Shown here piece by piece: positions 47,235-59,534 of a stretch of DNA of 64,000 nt. The translations under genes were made by a program, and so were the position numbers. Numbering within the stretch: the stretch's first letter is position 1; every line of letters starts with the position of its first letter. Source of the stretch: Ampullaceana balthica (taxonomy: Eukaryota; Mollusca; Gastropoda; Lymnaeidae); the NCBI GenBank assembly GCA_944989445.1, contig CALYLW010000163.1:1-64000 (forward strand). Direction: 5' to 3'. The notes under the pieces were generated by a model. It saw nothing but the letters and a program-made list of their open reading frames with translations, was not told where the DNA came from and searched no databases.

Positions 47235-47330
47235 TTCTGAGAGGAAAATCGGAAGGAAACAAAATCACACACGCCATATTCAAATCGGCTAAGCATCTGA
47301 GTGGAGGAGTCTTTGTCATGGCTGTTGTAA
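47235..47330 (+). repeat. Dispersed repeat, copy 2
   Basis: Same ordered blocks as 29515-29625 (GAAAATCGG, CACACGCCATATTCA, GTCTTTGTC, TGGCTGTTGTAA). Function unknown. Confidence 0.75.
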
Positions 47331-48439
47331 GAGGTTAGCCCACACTCTCGTAAACACCCTTTGACGCGGTTGATAAAACAGGCTGTACAAGGGTTGTTGA
47401 AAAGGTTTGTGTCATGGTTGTTGAACTGCTTGAAAAAGTCTTAAATGCGTTCAAAAAAATAGCCACATTATCCCACCTTATTCCTCACTTTCCACTCCCG
47501 GTAACATGCGGCAACGGCTGATAACTCAGTAAATCTCTATCATGGATATCTCCCCTTTGATCTTCTCATCTTGCCTGATTACCCGTGTCCATTTGTGGGA
47601 CAAGCCTGAGTTACGGGCCGTATTGAACGTCTATATTAGCATGCAAGCACTTCAGCCAGTCACACGCGTGTTGCGACTGTTAGCTATGTTTTCAATATTA
47701 ATTTATTCACTTGGAAGTGCCTCTAGCACCGTCAAATATCGTTGTAATCAAACATTGATGACCTCATTATACAATCATCTGCTTCATAGCCGTTTTTTAA
47801 GTGCTATAAAATGTAATGAATTTCAAAAGGGTTTCATAATGAAGTGAGTTTGTTGATCTCAGACACAAGTAACTTTAGCTAAGCCAACCAAGAAATGGTT
47901 GACTGGAAAATGATCATTATTTCGATATCACGACTTTTGAAAAATTGTTCGCTGTTGCTGACTAAATATGTGGAAAGCTGACATTCTGTATAAACGGGCT
48001 AATTTGTGTTCTTAAATGAGCAAAGCTGGTCGCATGAAGAGCTGGTTATATCCTAAATCACGTCATCTATTACATTACATTACATTACATTATAATTATT
48101 TAACTGATTTTTAAATGTTGAAATTTATTGTAATCGCACGAAGTAATCGTTTTAAAATTATCCTATCGGTATCGACACCGATGTTATAACGAATACGAGA
48201 ATTGTTCATTGTGGAAGCATGGCCAGACTTTGCTTAGTCTGCTTATGACAGGATTGTCACTGGCAGGGATGTTCATGATGCAGTGGTCTTCAGAGATAAA
48301 ATGACTGTCCAAATAACTCGCGTCTGCTGCGGGCCAGGACGTGACGTTTCCGGTGCAGTGGAGATCTGCGCACGAGTGCCATCTATCACTTCCGGTGGGC
48401 CGGTTGGATGTTAGCCACGTACGAACAGCTGGACTGTCT
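47331..48439. other. Spacer, no convincing gene
   Basis: A 101-codon frame at 47542-47847 has no recognisable domain. A short (TTACA)n run lies near 48071-48091. Confidence 0.4.
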
Positions 48440-48565
48440 TTCCGGCTGGTCAGTTCTATGTCTCATTTGTTCTCCCAAGCTATGTTCTCATTCCGGCTGG
48501 TCAGTTCTATGTCTCATTTGTTCTCCCAAGCTATGTTCTCATTCCGGCTGGTCAGTGCTGGGCCA
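48440..48565. repeat. 51-bp tandem repeat, about 2.4 units
   Basis: Unit TTCCGGCTGGTCAGTTCTAT plus GTCTCATTTG and TTCTCCCAAGCTATGTTCTCA, near identical. Confidence 0.95.
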
Positions 48566-48582
48566 CAATTAGGTTCTTAATT

Positions 48583-48670
48583 CGGTTAGTCATTGTTAGT
48601 CATTGTTAGTCATTGTTAGTCATTGTTAGTCATTGTTAGTCATTGTTAGTCATTGTTAGTCATTGTTAGC
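48583..48670. repeat. 10-bp tandem repeat (GTCATTGTTA), eight units
   Basis: Perfect until the final GCCATG variant. Confidence 0.98.
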
Positions 48671-49415
48671 CATGTCCATTTACTGCGGTGTAAATCCGGC
48701 CTGTTAAGTCTTGTGCGTTTGAGCTTCGCTATCTTTGGCATCGTGCTACGGCTAAGTTGTATGTTGTATATTGAATATTAAAGAGCTTCGCATGGTCACA
48801 GAACCAACACATAGATTTTTACTTTTTTTTTATTCTAAAGAACGTGTATGTGCGAAATACTGCTAGAAACGCAGTTAAGAAAATGATGAATCTATAGATT
48901 GCATTTTTATTTCATGTTTATTTAATGAAAACACTTTTTAGACTCGATATTTTACAGTTGTGTAGTCATTTGTTGTAGAGTAGAAATTAATAATGTGTAT
49001 AACACCAACTCATCTTAGAAAACCATCTTAATTTTCAATCACCACTTAGCCTCTAGAATATCGCTTATTTTGTTTGTGCGTATTATCAAAACTATGGTAC
49101 CGGTAAATGTGTGGCATCCAGCCCGTTCCAAATATTTACCAATATTATCAAATACTTTATTATTGTTCATGTGCGGTCTCTTTGCGCCACCTATTTCCAG
49201 ATATCGATGCCGTAAAGTCACAAAAACGACAAATAACACAGTCCGACTCCCTGGAGCCCATTGTTTTATCCACACTCCATTCTGTCACACATGATGACAT
49301 TATTTGATTAGTCAAATGGGCGCTCACGCTTACCCTGTGTCGAGTCGGGGCGACTCACGCGCCATTACAATAACGAGTTTTTGTTGTCTCTGCGGTAATT
49401 GTGTCAGGTCTGTGA
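48671..49415. other. Spacer, nothing recognised
   Basis: Short open frames only, with no domain seen. Confidence 0.45.
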
Positions 49416-50332
49416 GTGACATACACGGGTATCATACACTTATTGTATCATGACATACACGGGTATCATACACTTATTGTATCATGACATGCACGGGTAT
49501 CATACTCTTATTGTATCATGACATGCACGGGTATCATACACTTATTGTATCATGACATGCACGGGTATCATACTCTTATTGTATCATGACATGCACGGGT
49601 ATCATACACTTATTGTATCATGACATGCACGGGTATCATACACTTATTGTATCATGACATGCACGGGTATCATACACTTATTGTATCATGACATGCACGG
49701 GTATCATACTCTTATTGTATCATGACATGCACGGGTATCATACACTTATTGTATCATGACATGCACGGGTATCATACACTTATTGTATCATGACATGCAC
49801 GGGTATCATACACTTATTGTATCATGACATGCACGGGTATCATACACTTATTGTATCATGACATGCACGGGTATCATACACTTATTGTATCATGACATGC
49901 ACGGGTATCATACACTTATTGTATCATGACATGCACGGGTATCATACACTTATTGTATCATGACATACACGGGTATCATACACTTATTGTATCATGGCAT
50001 ACACGGGTATCATACACTTATTGTATCTGGCCTGTGAGTGACATGCCAGGGTATCATACACTTATTGTATCAGGCCTGTGAGTGACATACACGGGTATCA
50101 TACACTTATTGTATCAGGCCTGTGAGTGACATGCCAGGGTATCATACACTTATTGTATCAGGCCTGTGAGTGACATGCCAGGGTATCATACAATTATTGT
50201 ATCATGACATACACGGGTATCATACACTTATTGTATCTGGCCTGTGAGTGACATGCCCAGGTATCATACACTTATTGTATCAGGCCTGTGAGTGACATAC
50301 CCAGGTATCATAAACTTATTGCATCAGTACTA
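49416..50332. repeat. 34-bp satellite with 44-bp variant units
   Basis: The 34-bp unit is TGACATGCACGGGTATCATA plus CACTTATTGTATCA. In the right third some units gain GGCCTGTGAG, giving 44-bp units with CCAGG instead of CACGG. The two unit types are interspersed at the right edge. About 25 units in all. Confidence 0.98.
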
Positions 50333-50394
50333 CTTGCCAAGCTCTGGGGCCAGATCTCATGCATAAATATTTCTTTCTATGAATGAGGTCCCAT

Positions 50395-50823
50395 ATAGGG
50401 CTGTCAATATTGTTCAGACGAGCTGCCCGGGTACCCTTTCGAAATGCCTCACAATGTTCACTGTCATGCCCGCTACTAGCCTATTCCTTTGTTTATTATG
50501 GCAATAAAAACTTATATGTAATGTTTCAGCAATGTAAAATGATGACATTGAAATACAACTATAGTGCAGTGATGTAGAAACAATGAGTAGTGGGGCACCG
50601 AAGTGTTTATGTTAAACGTATTTCGTTGCCTATATTTCAAACGAAATTTTTTATTTTATAAATTGTTCACGAGCCTAAACGCGAGCACTGAAGAGCCGCG
50701 GTTTGACCACCTTTGGTACAGACATAGCAGCAACATTATCACTGGTACCCGGGCGCAATTTTACTACCCGGGTAATTGCACGGCAACGGGTACCCGAATT
50801 ACCGAGTACCCGTTGACAGCCAT
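50395..50823. mobile_element. hAT-like MITE, 429 bp, with CCCGGGTACCC motifs
   Basis: The left end is ATAGGGCTGTCAA and the right end the inverse TTGACAGCCATC. Flanks GGTCCCAT (50387-50394) and CGTCCCAT (50824-50831) match at seven of eight bases. Several CCCGGGTACCC/GGGTACCCG motifs lie near both ends. Two small open frames overlap the element and were not accepted. Confidence 0.82.
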
Positions 50824-51640
50824 CGTCCCATGTCAAACCATCAAATATCAGTAAGTTAAAAAAAAACAACTTCTGTTTAGAGCACCTGAGTTCAAGCTAC
50901 CATCACGTTAATAATCATCACTGGTCAAGGATGGGGAAGGCGGGGCGGAGTCATTTCAGCAGGTGCATAGGCGTGTCACTTTCTCCTCGATGACCCCTTG
51001 ACATGTTCGCAAATGCTTTTAAGAAAGTATTTCCTGATTGTATTCCACAGCTGCGGTAACCTCCCCTGATATCTTACATTGAAACCATTTCTAAGAAACG
51101 AAAGAACGAAACCCAAACTTGTGTATTTGAAGATACGCCCCTGCGAAGTAGTTCTCCTTTCTCGGGATTTTGCCCATAGCAGATGGCCTGAAAAAAACTC
51201 TTCCTTATCCCAGGGATTACATGGATATTAAAACTTCCGTTACAAATATATTTAAAATAAATAGAAGTATATGGATTTCATTTTATTGGGATGGTTTTCT
51301 TTGGTTTAATAAAAAACTCTTTTTAAAAAAATAATAAGAAGTCTAATTAGAAAAAATTTGAGCCCGGGACACATCCCGATAAATGTCCCCGGTATTCTTT
51401 GTTGACTTAAAGCCCCCGAATCCCTTGAGATTAGGTCCAGTACTTCTTGTAGGGCGGTATTAGAGTATCTCTGTGTGTAAACTAATAACAACGTCATCGC
51501 GTTAATACCCCGAGTATAAAAGGGTAATATTCAATAAACGATTGGTTTGTTCTACTCAAGACTTATTTTCTATTTCAAGCAGTCCTCGGTGGAGACTTTA
51601 TCTCCTGGCTTGCAGGCGATTTGTTATGTTACATGCGTGC
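50824..51640. other. Spacer, nothing recognised
   Basis: No supported features. Confidence 0.4.
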
Positions 51641-51644
51641 AATT

Positions 51645-51760
51645 AGAAGTGTTGTTAGGGTGTACATGAGAAGTTTTGTTGTTGGTGTACATGAGAAGTT
51701 TTGTTATCGGTGTACTTAAAAAGTGTTTGTTCTAGCGTACATTAGAAATAATTGGTTGAT
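51645..51760. repeat. ~29-bp degenerate tandem repeat
   Basis: About four units of the form GTGTACATGAGAAGTTTTGT. Confidence 0.85.
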
Positions 51761-52187
51761 TTTAGGTCATTTTTTTAGAAGGTTTCAATACGGGTTTTTT
51801 GTGGTATTCTCATTACATAAGAAACAACGTTGCTTTTTGCATAGAGGTAAAAAATAAAATAATTAATTAAGGTTCAACCTATTGTTAAAAATTCGTGTCA
51901 TTTCACATTAAATTAAAAAGACAACCGCAGAATTAACACTAAAAAAAAATAATTAAAAAAAAACATAAAAAAATTCGCAAGTAGCATTTACTTAATTAAA
52001 AATTTTATTGGTACACGCTTCACCATCACCTCTTAATGTGGACACATTTGATTTAAATGTAAAACGGTTAACAAGTTTCGGTAGAATATGTTCATCTCAT
52101 GTGTTAAAATATGTTCTAAATTGAAGAGATATTACGGATGGATGGGCAACAGAGAGCGATTTTCTTAATGTACGAGATTGACTTGAC

Positions 52188-52387
52188 CAGTGGTTCCCAA
52201 ACTTTTTTGGGTGGCGACCCCATTTTATAATAGCCATGTGACTCGCAACCCCCATGAAATTTAAATAAGTCATTTTCAATAAAGCGTTTTTGCAAAATAG
52301 AGCAAATTTGTATTATAGTGAATATTTTTAGTCGACAGCTGGCGACCCTTAGAAAACCCGTCGCGACCCTGGCGTTGGGAACCGCTG
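52188..52387. mobile_element. hAT-like MITE, 200 bp, with perfect 8-bp target duplication
   Basis: The left end is CAGTGGTTCCCAAAC and the right end GTTGGGAACCGCTG. GACTTGAC lies on both sides (52180-52187 and 52388-52395). GGCGACCCC near the left and TCGCGACCC near the right are subterminal motifs. No coding sequence. Confidence 0.95.
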
Positions 52388-53035
52388 GACTTGACCAATG
52401 ATGTAGTGGACACTTGGCTTTAAGTGTTGGTGCAGGATATTATATGGTAAAGGTTGGGAAAACAGCTATTAAGAGGAGTTTCTCACCATCAAGATTGTAA
52501 TAATACCCTGATGCAATGGGTGACGGGGGGGGGGAGTTTAAGTGAAGGGTCACATTAAAGGAGCAGGACCGCTAGGGTACGGGAGAGTAATGTGGCTCAC
52601 ATCCAAGTTGGTTTGATGAGGACCGCTAGGGTACGTGGGGGGGGGAATGAGGCAGCGGGATTTCATTATGTGGTCAGGGTCAAGGGTGCGGCCATGGCAC
52701 TGGTATCGATTAGCGTCAAATTGCTTACTCCCGGTTACCGCTGGCCCGATTCTGATATGAATCCCTAACGGTCGATACGGTTACAGTGGTCTCTATGTGA
52801 AAGGCTCACTTTCAGAGCAGGGACTAGATGGACGTAGCCACTTTCCTTGGCTAACACCCCGACACAGTTGGTGGGGGTCTGTGAAATACGATGAAACATG
52901 CAGCCGTGTAGTTCATCGTTGTTTTCATTTTTATTGTTTATTTATTTTACTGCTCCTTACGTGATAATAGACTGGACTTAAGACCAATTTCCTTCACAAT
53001 CGATGATTCTTTTTAAAAAAATGATTTCTTAATAT
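52388..53035. other. Spacer with a short duplication
   Basis: GGACCGCTAGGGTACG occurs twice (about 52566 and 52620) near two G-runs. No gene seen. Confidence 0.45.
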
Positions 53036-53043
53036 GAATAAAT

Positions 53044-53279
53044 TAGGGGTGTACCAGATTCAAATCTTTTTAATCCGACCGGAGATGAAGACGGATTAAT
53101 AAAAATGTCCGGATTTGCCGAAACCGGAGCATTTATATATATATATTATATGTCTCTACCGGCCAGCGGATTTTGGCCGGATTTGTGAAATGAAATTCTG
53201 CTGGAGCTGGAACCTATTTTGTGAAAATGTCTGGATACCGGATTTGCCGGAGCCGAAGTCGAAATCCGGTACATTCCAA
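53044..53279. mobile_element. hAT-like MITE, 236 bp, with CCGGA motifs and perfect 8-bp target duplication
   Basis: The left end is TAGGGGTGTACC and the right end the inverse GGTACATTCCAA. GAATAAAT is present on both sides (53036-53043 and 53280-53287). The interior has many CCGGA/TCCGG motifs and a TA run. Confidence 0.93.
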
Positions 53280-53706
53280 GAATAAATGCACCTGGAAGGA
53301 CAAACCATAAAATCACTAAACTAAAAATTATATTTATACAAATGAAATGATAAAAATGTAATACAGCAATTTTTTATTTAAAAGAAAATTCATGAATAGA
53401 TTTGTTTACAAAACTATAATGTTAATGAAAATGTGGATTTAACGGAATGATAGAGTTTGTAAAGGTTTAACTTATGTTGTGTAAGGCTCTTTTTTAAAGG
53501 TCGAGAGATTATGTTATTATTTTGTTGTCATCTACATACATAATTCACCAAAGCGACTATGTGCAAATGAGTATAATGAACCTCGCTGAAGTCAACCGAT
53601 CACATTTGGCAAGCGTAGCGGGATGAAAAAAAGAAAAAAATTAGGAAAAAAGGGGGGGGGGCAAAAATACCTCTTGCATTCACTTGCGTTGTTCCTTCAC
53701 AGAATA

Positions 53707-53776
53707 CCATATGATTCGTAGTTATCACGTCCGCCTTGCACGCGGAAAGTCCTGGATTCAAGCCACAGCGGGAACA
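53707..53776 (+). pseudogene. tRNA-like sequence (tRNA-Val-like body, TGC anticodon), probable pseudogene
   Basis: A GTTATCAC D-arm remnant is followed by a perfect 5-bp anticodon stem (TCCGC/GCGGA) around the loop CTTGCAC, which puts TGC at the anticodon position. A degenerate B box follows (GGATTCAAGCC). The 3' end GCGGGAACA is followed by a T-run like a Pol III terminator. The 5' acceptor strand does not pair with the 3' strand and the T stem is broken, so a working tRNA is unlikely. It may be a tRNA pseudogene or a SINE head. Confidence 0.5.
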
Positions 53777-53821
53777 TTTTTTTAATTAAAATTAAATATT
53801 TTTGTTTCTGTACGTCCTTTT

Positions 53822-54841
53822 TAAATCCCTTATATTAACTTCGCGGCCGTCTGATCATCTCACCATCTCATCATCTCATCATCTCATGGGCTGGGCGGGC
53901 GGAAAAACAAAAGTCGAAAATGACCCACTTCCAGTGATCCGATCGAGCTGAAATTTGGCACACGGACCCGACTCACATAACAATGCATCGTATCAAAATT
54001 TCAGATCGATCGATCGTACCGTAATTAAATTAATGCATTTTTAGTTTATCCTTATATGAGGTATGTAATTCAAATTCACTGTTTGTTATTGTTTTTTTTC
54101 TACGTGAAAGTTTCAGTAGACGCGTTGAGGCGGCCTATCGAAGCACCGCGGCGCTTTTGTTTACATTTTACGTGTCACGCTGAGCTCGTTCAAGCGAATC
54201 GGTGACCAGACTTTTCCCCTCTCACCCTCCCCTTCCCCCCCCCCAGGGGTATGAAGCAAACTTGAGTTAAGACAGATTCAGTCTGTAAATGTTTGAAAAA
54301 AATCAATACTGTTAGTTATGTCTCATATATAAGGGATTTATAGTCAAAAACTTTGTTTTTACGGGTTTGTTTTTTAAATCCCTTATATTAAACTTCGCGG
54401 CCGTCTCTGTCTGTCGTCATCTCACCATCTCATGGGCGGGCGGAAAAACAAAAGTCGAAAATGACCCACTTCCCGTGATCCGATCGAGCTGACATTCGGC
54501 ACACGGGCCCGTCTGACCTAACAATGCATCGTATCAAAATTTCAGATCGATCGAACGTACCGTAATTAAATTAATGCATTTTTAGTTTATCCTTATATGA
54601 GGTATGTAATTCAAATTCACGGTTTGTTATTGTTTTTTTCCACGTGAGTTTGAGTTGACGCTTAGACGTCGGCCGTCGTGCCGACACCCCCTCACGACCC
54701 ATCCCCCGTTAAAAGACAGGGGACATCACTCGGTGTCAGTCCGTAAATATTTGTGGCGTTGAAACATAATCAATACTTTTAATTATGACTAAAATATAAG
54801 GGATTTATAGTAGAAAACTTTGTTTTTACGGGTTTGTTTTA
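53822..54841 (-). repeat. Family D, inverted heterodimer (subtypes A and B)
   Basis: Two head-to-tail minus-strand units. 53822-54373 carries the subtype A module (GGTCACCGATTCGCTTGAAC on the minus strand) and 54375-54841 the subtype B module (GTCGGCACGACGGCCGACGT). Both have the core and AAATCCCTTATATTA/TATAAATCCCTTATAT ends. The dimer faces opposite to the other copies. Confidence 0.93.
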
Positions 54842-56559
54842 TTCTCCTTTTACGAACATGACTAACCCTCGCCAGGGTCGCCAATCACAGTTTATGGTTC
54901 GCAAGGGATGGTAGTAATAAAGGGTGGGGGGGCAGGTAACAAAAACCACAATGCGCATGTCTCCACGTTTACTCGTTTTTTCCCATTACTTCGTGCTGTT
55001 GTTTGTGTCCGTTCTCTCACCCCCCTCGTTCTTTGCACTATCTATGATGAGCAAGTCTGCGACCTATGCTACACCGCGGGTCGTATCTAGTACTTTATAC
55101 TCTCGCTCTCCCGTGTAGATGAACTTAGATGATTGGATTGTAGGCTAAATATTCTCACATGGATTCTTGAGTAACGATGCAGGTGCTGGTGATTGTGATG
55201 TTGAAATGCGCCATAGTGTTTACGTCTGAACGCCTTCTTGACCACACTCAGGATTTAGTTTTAAGACACCGTTCGTGTCAAAACACGATCAAAAGATTGG
55301 TCTTCTTGACACTTCCTTGTTGCACTCGGTCTTTGTTTACGATCAGGACTCGCTTAGATTCTCCGCCTTTATTAGTAGGTATAGTAAGATTTCATATATA
55401 AGTACTGCTGTAGACATTTCACTCATGCCAATGAATATTTTTGTTAGACGCGAATGGATGCTTTTATGGAAAGTTTTATAATAATTGTATTTCTCTTAAA
55501 GTTAAAGATAAAATCAAATTATTCAATGTCTTTAATAAGTAATTCACACTACTTGAAACGCCGCTTACTTTATAAAGAATGAGTGGGGGGGGGGTATAAA
55601 TTTTCAATTTGTTTTTTACTTTGATTTCTGATCAAATTGAAATAGGTTTGCTTTTGTTTGCATGTTTGTTTTTTTGTTTTTTTTTATATAAATGTACAAA
55701 CCTCGAATGCCAATAAAATAAATGATTACTGAATCATAGTTTTTAAATTAAAAAAAACAAACAACAGATTTGAAAAGGGCTGAAAAATGTGGTGATGAAT
55801 AGTTTTGTAACTTATAATAGTAATTAATAAGGCTTCTTTTCATGCATACAATCACAAAAATTGGTATGTTATTGTGTGAAGAAGTCAAAACCAAAAAATC
55901 TTAAATGACAAGACAAAGCAAAGGAAAAGGTAGGAATCCAAGTCTACTCTGGATGGCACAGTAATTTTAAATGTACACAGTGTCGTTTCTCAGGTTGCCA
56001 ATATGACGAAGTGTTAGGTAGATAAAGATTAACTAACACACATATCCTCCAGAAGTTTTAATGTGTATTGGTATGCAAAAAATTGAGCTATCGATTTTAA
56101 AAAAACAACACATTCATTGGAAGATAAATAATGGATGAAGTATGCTCTCAGTAACTTGATGGAGAATACAATTTTCATCCGGGTGTTTTGTCCGACCACC
56201 TGATAGCGAGGCGACATCCAGTAGGTAAATTAGATTAGCCCTTTGTCCTCGGTAACATTAATTTGAGAATAAATGAGGACCCCCTGGTGTGTGAGGCTTT
56301 TTCATTAAATAATTTTTGTGTTTCATTGTATAGCTTGCTAGAGAATTAGTTTAAAGCGGAGTGTAACGTATTTCTCGGAATATACCAACAGTATGTTTTT
56401 AATGTTATGTTTGCTGGTTCACTCTTACGTTGTTATGATAACATTCTAGTGAGTGTTTTATAGTTACAACTTTACAACTCTTGTGTTGGTTTTCGCTAAT
56501 CTCTGTTTCAAACATATATGATCGTATTCTAATGGTGACCTCATCATGGAGCTGACTCA
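54842..56559. other. Spacer, no convincing gene
   Basis: Short overlapping frames at 54908-55118 and 55177-55481 show no domain. The rest is AT-rich. Confidence 0.4.
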
Positions 56560-56785
56560 AATTTATGGTCGTATCCTAATGCAGATATATTGGCATGAGT
56601 AGCTACAATCCCGTATAGCAAATGTGATATTTGGCTTAGGATTGCCATTATCCGGTATGTAAATGATATTAGGCTTAGAATCGTTACTATACTGTATTCC
56701 TATGGTATTTGACTTAGGATTGCTTCTATATCGTGTATCCCAATGGTATTTGGTAAGAGTGAATACGATCCCGTATCCCAATAGG
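56560..56785. repeat. ~45-bp degenerate tandem repeat
   Basis: About five diverged units of the form CCTATGGTATTTGACTTAGG plus ATTGCTTCTATA. Confidence 0.75.
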
Positions 56786-57049
56786 GAAATTGTGACTAAA
56801 ATTCGAGTACAGCTTTAGTTTCAGACTGAAGAACGTGTAACTTGTACGCATAACGAAATAATTATGTGATCTAAACGCTAATTCCTATGACAATAACCAT
56901 TATTTGTCATAATTCTTACAGTGAAACGTTTAAGTTTATGTCAGAATATTCCTATAACCTAACAACAAACTACACAGATCGTATTAGCTGCCAACAGGCG
57001 TAAATAAGTAACCTTTACAAAATTTTGGCATACACGGTACACATCCAAG
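56786..57049. other. Spacer
   Basis: Nothing recognised. Confidence 0.45.
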
Positions 57050-57165
57050 AGCGTGTAATGTACACTTGCAAGAGAGAATAAGGTACACTTACAAGAGATT
57101 ATACGGTACACTTACAAGAGAGGGTAAGGTACACTTTAAAGAGAATATAAGGTTCGCTTACCTTT
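57050..57165. repeat. ~28-bp tandem repeat, about four units
   Basis: Unit GGTACACTTACAAGAGAG plus TATAA, degenerate at the right. Confidence 0.88.
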
Positions 57166-57385
57166 ATGTGTTCACTTGATCATCCAGAATGTCGAGGTGT
57201 TAAGATCCTTTCATAAGTAGATCACAAAGTCTTGCTCAAAGCGCTCACCAGTCCTGGGAAGCACGTTCAAATTATATCTGCTAGCTCTATTTTTCACCAA
57301 AATACCTGATCTATTTATAGTTTACTTTAATCACGTGATTTCCTACCATTAAAAGAAACATAATCCATGCAGGATTTGATTTTTC

Positions 57386-57909
57386 GTGATGGAGGAAGAG
57401 TTTAGCTTCATGAAGCAGTTGCTGTCTTCAAAATACAGGTCTCTGACTAGGATGTCCGTTCGTATTTCGATGTGCAGTCAAGCTGGTCTTGGAGAAACAA
57501 ATGTCGAGGTCATCTCAAGTCGAATGGTAGAGAGTAGAAGAAATCCCTTTCACGAGAGAGAGCCAACAGTGAGCAGACGAATGAAATTGGATTGGTTTAT
57601 TACCACAACGGTAACAAAAACTCGTTAATTGGATCTCTCCTGAGACTGAAGCGAGGGCTCGTGCCAGACGTGGAGCAAGCTCTCCTACCGCAGGAACAGG
57701 TGCTACTTCCTCCTGGTCCGACCGCTCCTCACATCTCCGGACGGGGGTGTCGTCGCTGCTTTAATCACTCCAGTGCCCTAATATCGATGTGTGCCGCGCT
57801 CGATGACAACAGTTCGCTCGATCGCGCCTCGTGGGTTGTCCCGCTTGAAGATTTCGTCTGCCGGACTGTGAGGCCTGTCGGGGGAGGGAAGAAGAAATCA
57901 AATTTTTAA
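57386..57909 (+). other. Two overlapping open frames of unknown nature
   Basis: Frames of 80 (57386-57628) and 105 (57592-57909) codons overlap in a GC-richer stretch. No domain, signal peptide or splice context was recognised. The base composition differs from the surroundings, so this may be an exon, an element leader or a chance frame. Not accepted as a gene. Confidence 0.2.
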
Positions 57910-58132
57910 ATGCGTGAGCATCAATCGTGGAGTGGGGTGGGGGGCACTTGTGTCAACCAGAGGTCAGGGGTCAGACAGAGTAAGGAGAGAATTTCATAGT
58001 GTAGTGAGAGAGGGGGAGAAAGGTGGTGCTGGGTTTTGAATCCAGGATTAGGTTGTACGTTAATACCATGGGATTATGTAAGTGGGTTTATGTAGTGAGT
58101 AGAGTTTGTTGGTCTTGATTTGGTGAGTAGGG
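57910..58132. other. G-rich spacer
   Basis: Nothing recognised. Confidence 0.4.
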
Positions 58133-58373
58133 TCTTAACTGACACACGATAGGTTGGAAACACTGAGGTTTACTGACACACCACAGGTTGGAAACACTGA
58201 GGTTTACTGACACACCATAGGTTGGAAACACTGAGGTTTACTGACACACCATAGGTTGGAAACATTGAGGTTAACTGACACACCACAGGTTGGAAACACT
58301 GAGGTTTACTGACACACCATAGGTTGGAAACATTGAGGTTTACTGACACACCATAGGTTGGAAACATTGAAGT
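58133..58373. repeat. 34-bp satellite, about seven units
   Basis: Unit AGGTTTACTGACACACCATA plus GGTTGGAAACACTG, very uniform. Unrelated in sequence to the 34-bp array at 49.4 kb. Confidence 0.97.
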
Positions 58374-58595
58374 GTCTATATTTAGGCGTAATTGCTTTTG
58401 TTCCTAAAGCTGGGCTTCGATTACAATAAATGCTAATGTTGTGCGCCATGATTTTAAGATTTGGCCTAGTCAAACATCAGATGATACAAGATGATACAAG
58501 ATGGTAAGAAAATATCCTAACAAAAATTTGTGAAATTTGTCACTTGTGACAATCTTGCTCTGCCCGAAATGAAGCAGTTTAAGGGACAGCTTTTG

Positions 58596-58830
58596 AGGGA
58601 GTTATTGAGGCAGTTGGTGAGGCAGTTGGTGAGGCAGTTAGTGAGGTAGTGAGGCTCTGGTGCTGTGAAAATATATGCGAGATTTTTCTTTAATTCAAAC
58701 TGCTAGGGCAATGCTATGGAAATGCTAAGGAGATGCTATGGAAATGCTAGGGAGATGCTAGGGAAATGCTATGGAAATGCTAGGGAGATGCTAGGCAAAT
58801 GCTAGGGAGATGCTAGGGAAATGCTAGGGA
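58596..58830. repeat. Two short tandem arrays
   Basis: A ~13-bp GGCAGTTGGTGA repeat at 58608-58657 and a 12-bp ATGCTAGGGAGA / ATGCTATGGAAA repeat at 58710-58828. Confidence 0.92.
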
Positions 58831-59432
58831 CATCAAATGACTTCTCTCAGTTCAGTCTACGCCACAAAAAATAGCAGTAACTAAAAATTAAAATACAAAT
58901 ATATTAAGCAAGACAATTTTGGTTGTCATTGATTATACTTTTATGGACGCAAGTTCCTTTCAATACATAAAACTGTTGAATTCAAAGTAATATTTGATTT
59001 AAGTTAGTCCAAGGCACAATGATATTTCAAAAGAGTTCTAAAAAAAAACCAAACCAATGGATGCGCTCAAGTCTAGCACTGTGTAACACGCAGAGTCACT
59101 CTATTAACAGATCCTGTCTTATATTTGTGTTGTCATTATTAGGTACATCGCTTTATCTCGGAACATTGGCAGCCGGATTCTGTATTTCTAGTCCGTTAAT
59201 GAGAGGTTATGAAGTTCCTTTTAGTTCGTCCCGTAAATCACCGAGAAAATCAGTCATGAGCGATAGGTCAAAAGTACAGAATAGTTTGACTTAAACATGA
59301 CGTCATGACAGTCTGGTAGCTTAAATCAAAGATGACACAGTCTAAGTACAAAGAACTGACACGAAATTCAGTTTCCCAAAACTGTCAATGACCCTAAGTG
59401 TAAGAAATAAGAGCATTCAAAAGACGTTTTGT
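58831..59432. other. Spacer, no convincing gene
   Basis: The frame at 59019-59294 (91 codons) includes a hydrophobic stretch (LIFVLSLLGTSLYLGTLAAG) that could span a membrane, but has no homology I recognise. Confidence 0.35.
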
Positions 59433-59483
59433 GTGTGTGTGTGCGTGCGTGTGTGTGCGCGTGCGTGCGAGCGTGCGTGTGTA

Positions 59484-59530
<47 letters not shown>
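59433..59530. repeat. (GT)n microsatellite
   Basis: Interrupted by GC and TATA steps in the left half, pure at the right. Confidence 0.98.

Positions 59531-59534
<4 letters not shown>

Noticed and set aside
59019..59294. 91-codon frame with a hydrophobic segment
   Set aside because: One possible membrane stretch alone is weak evidence, and no homology or splice context was recognised.
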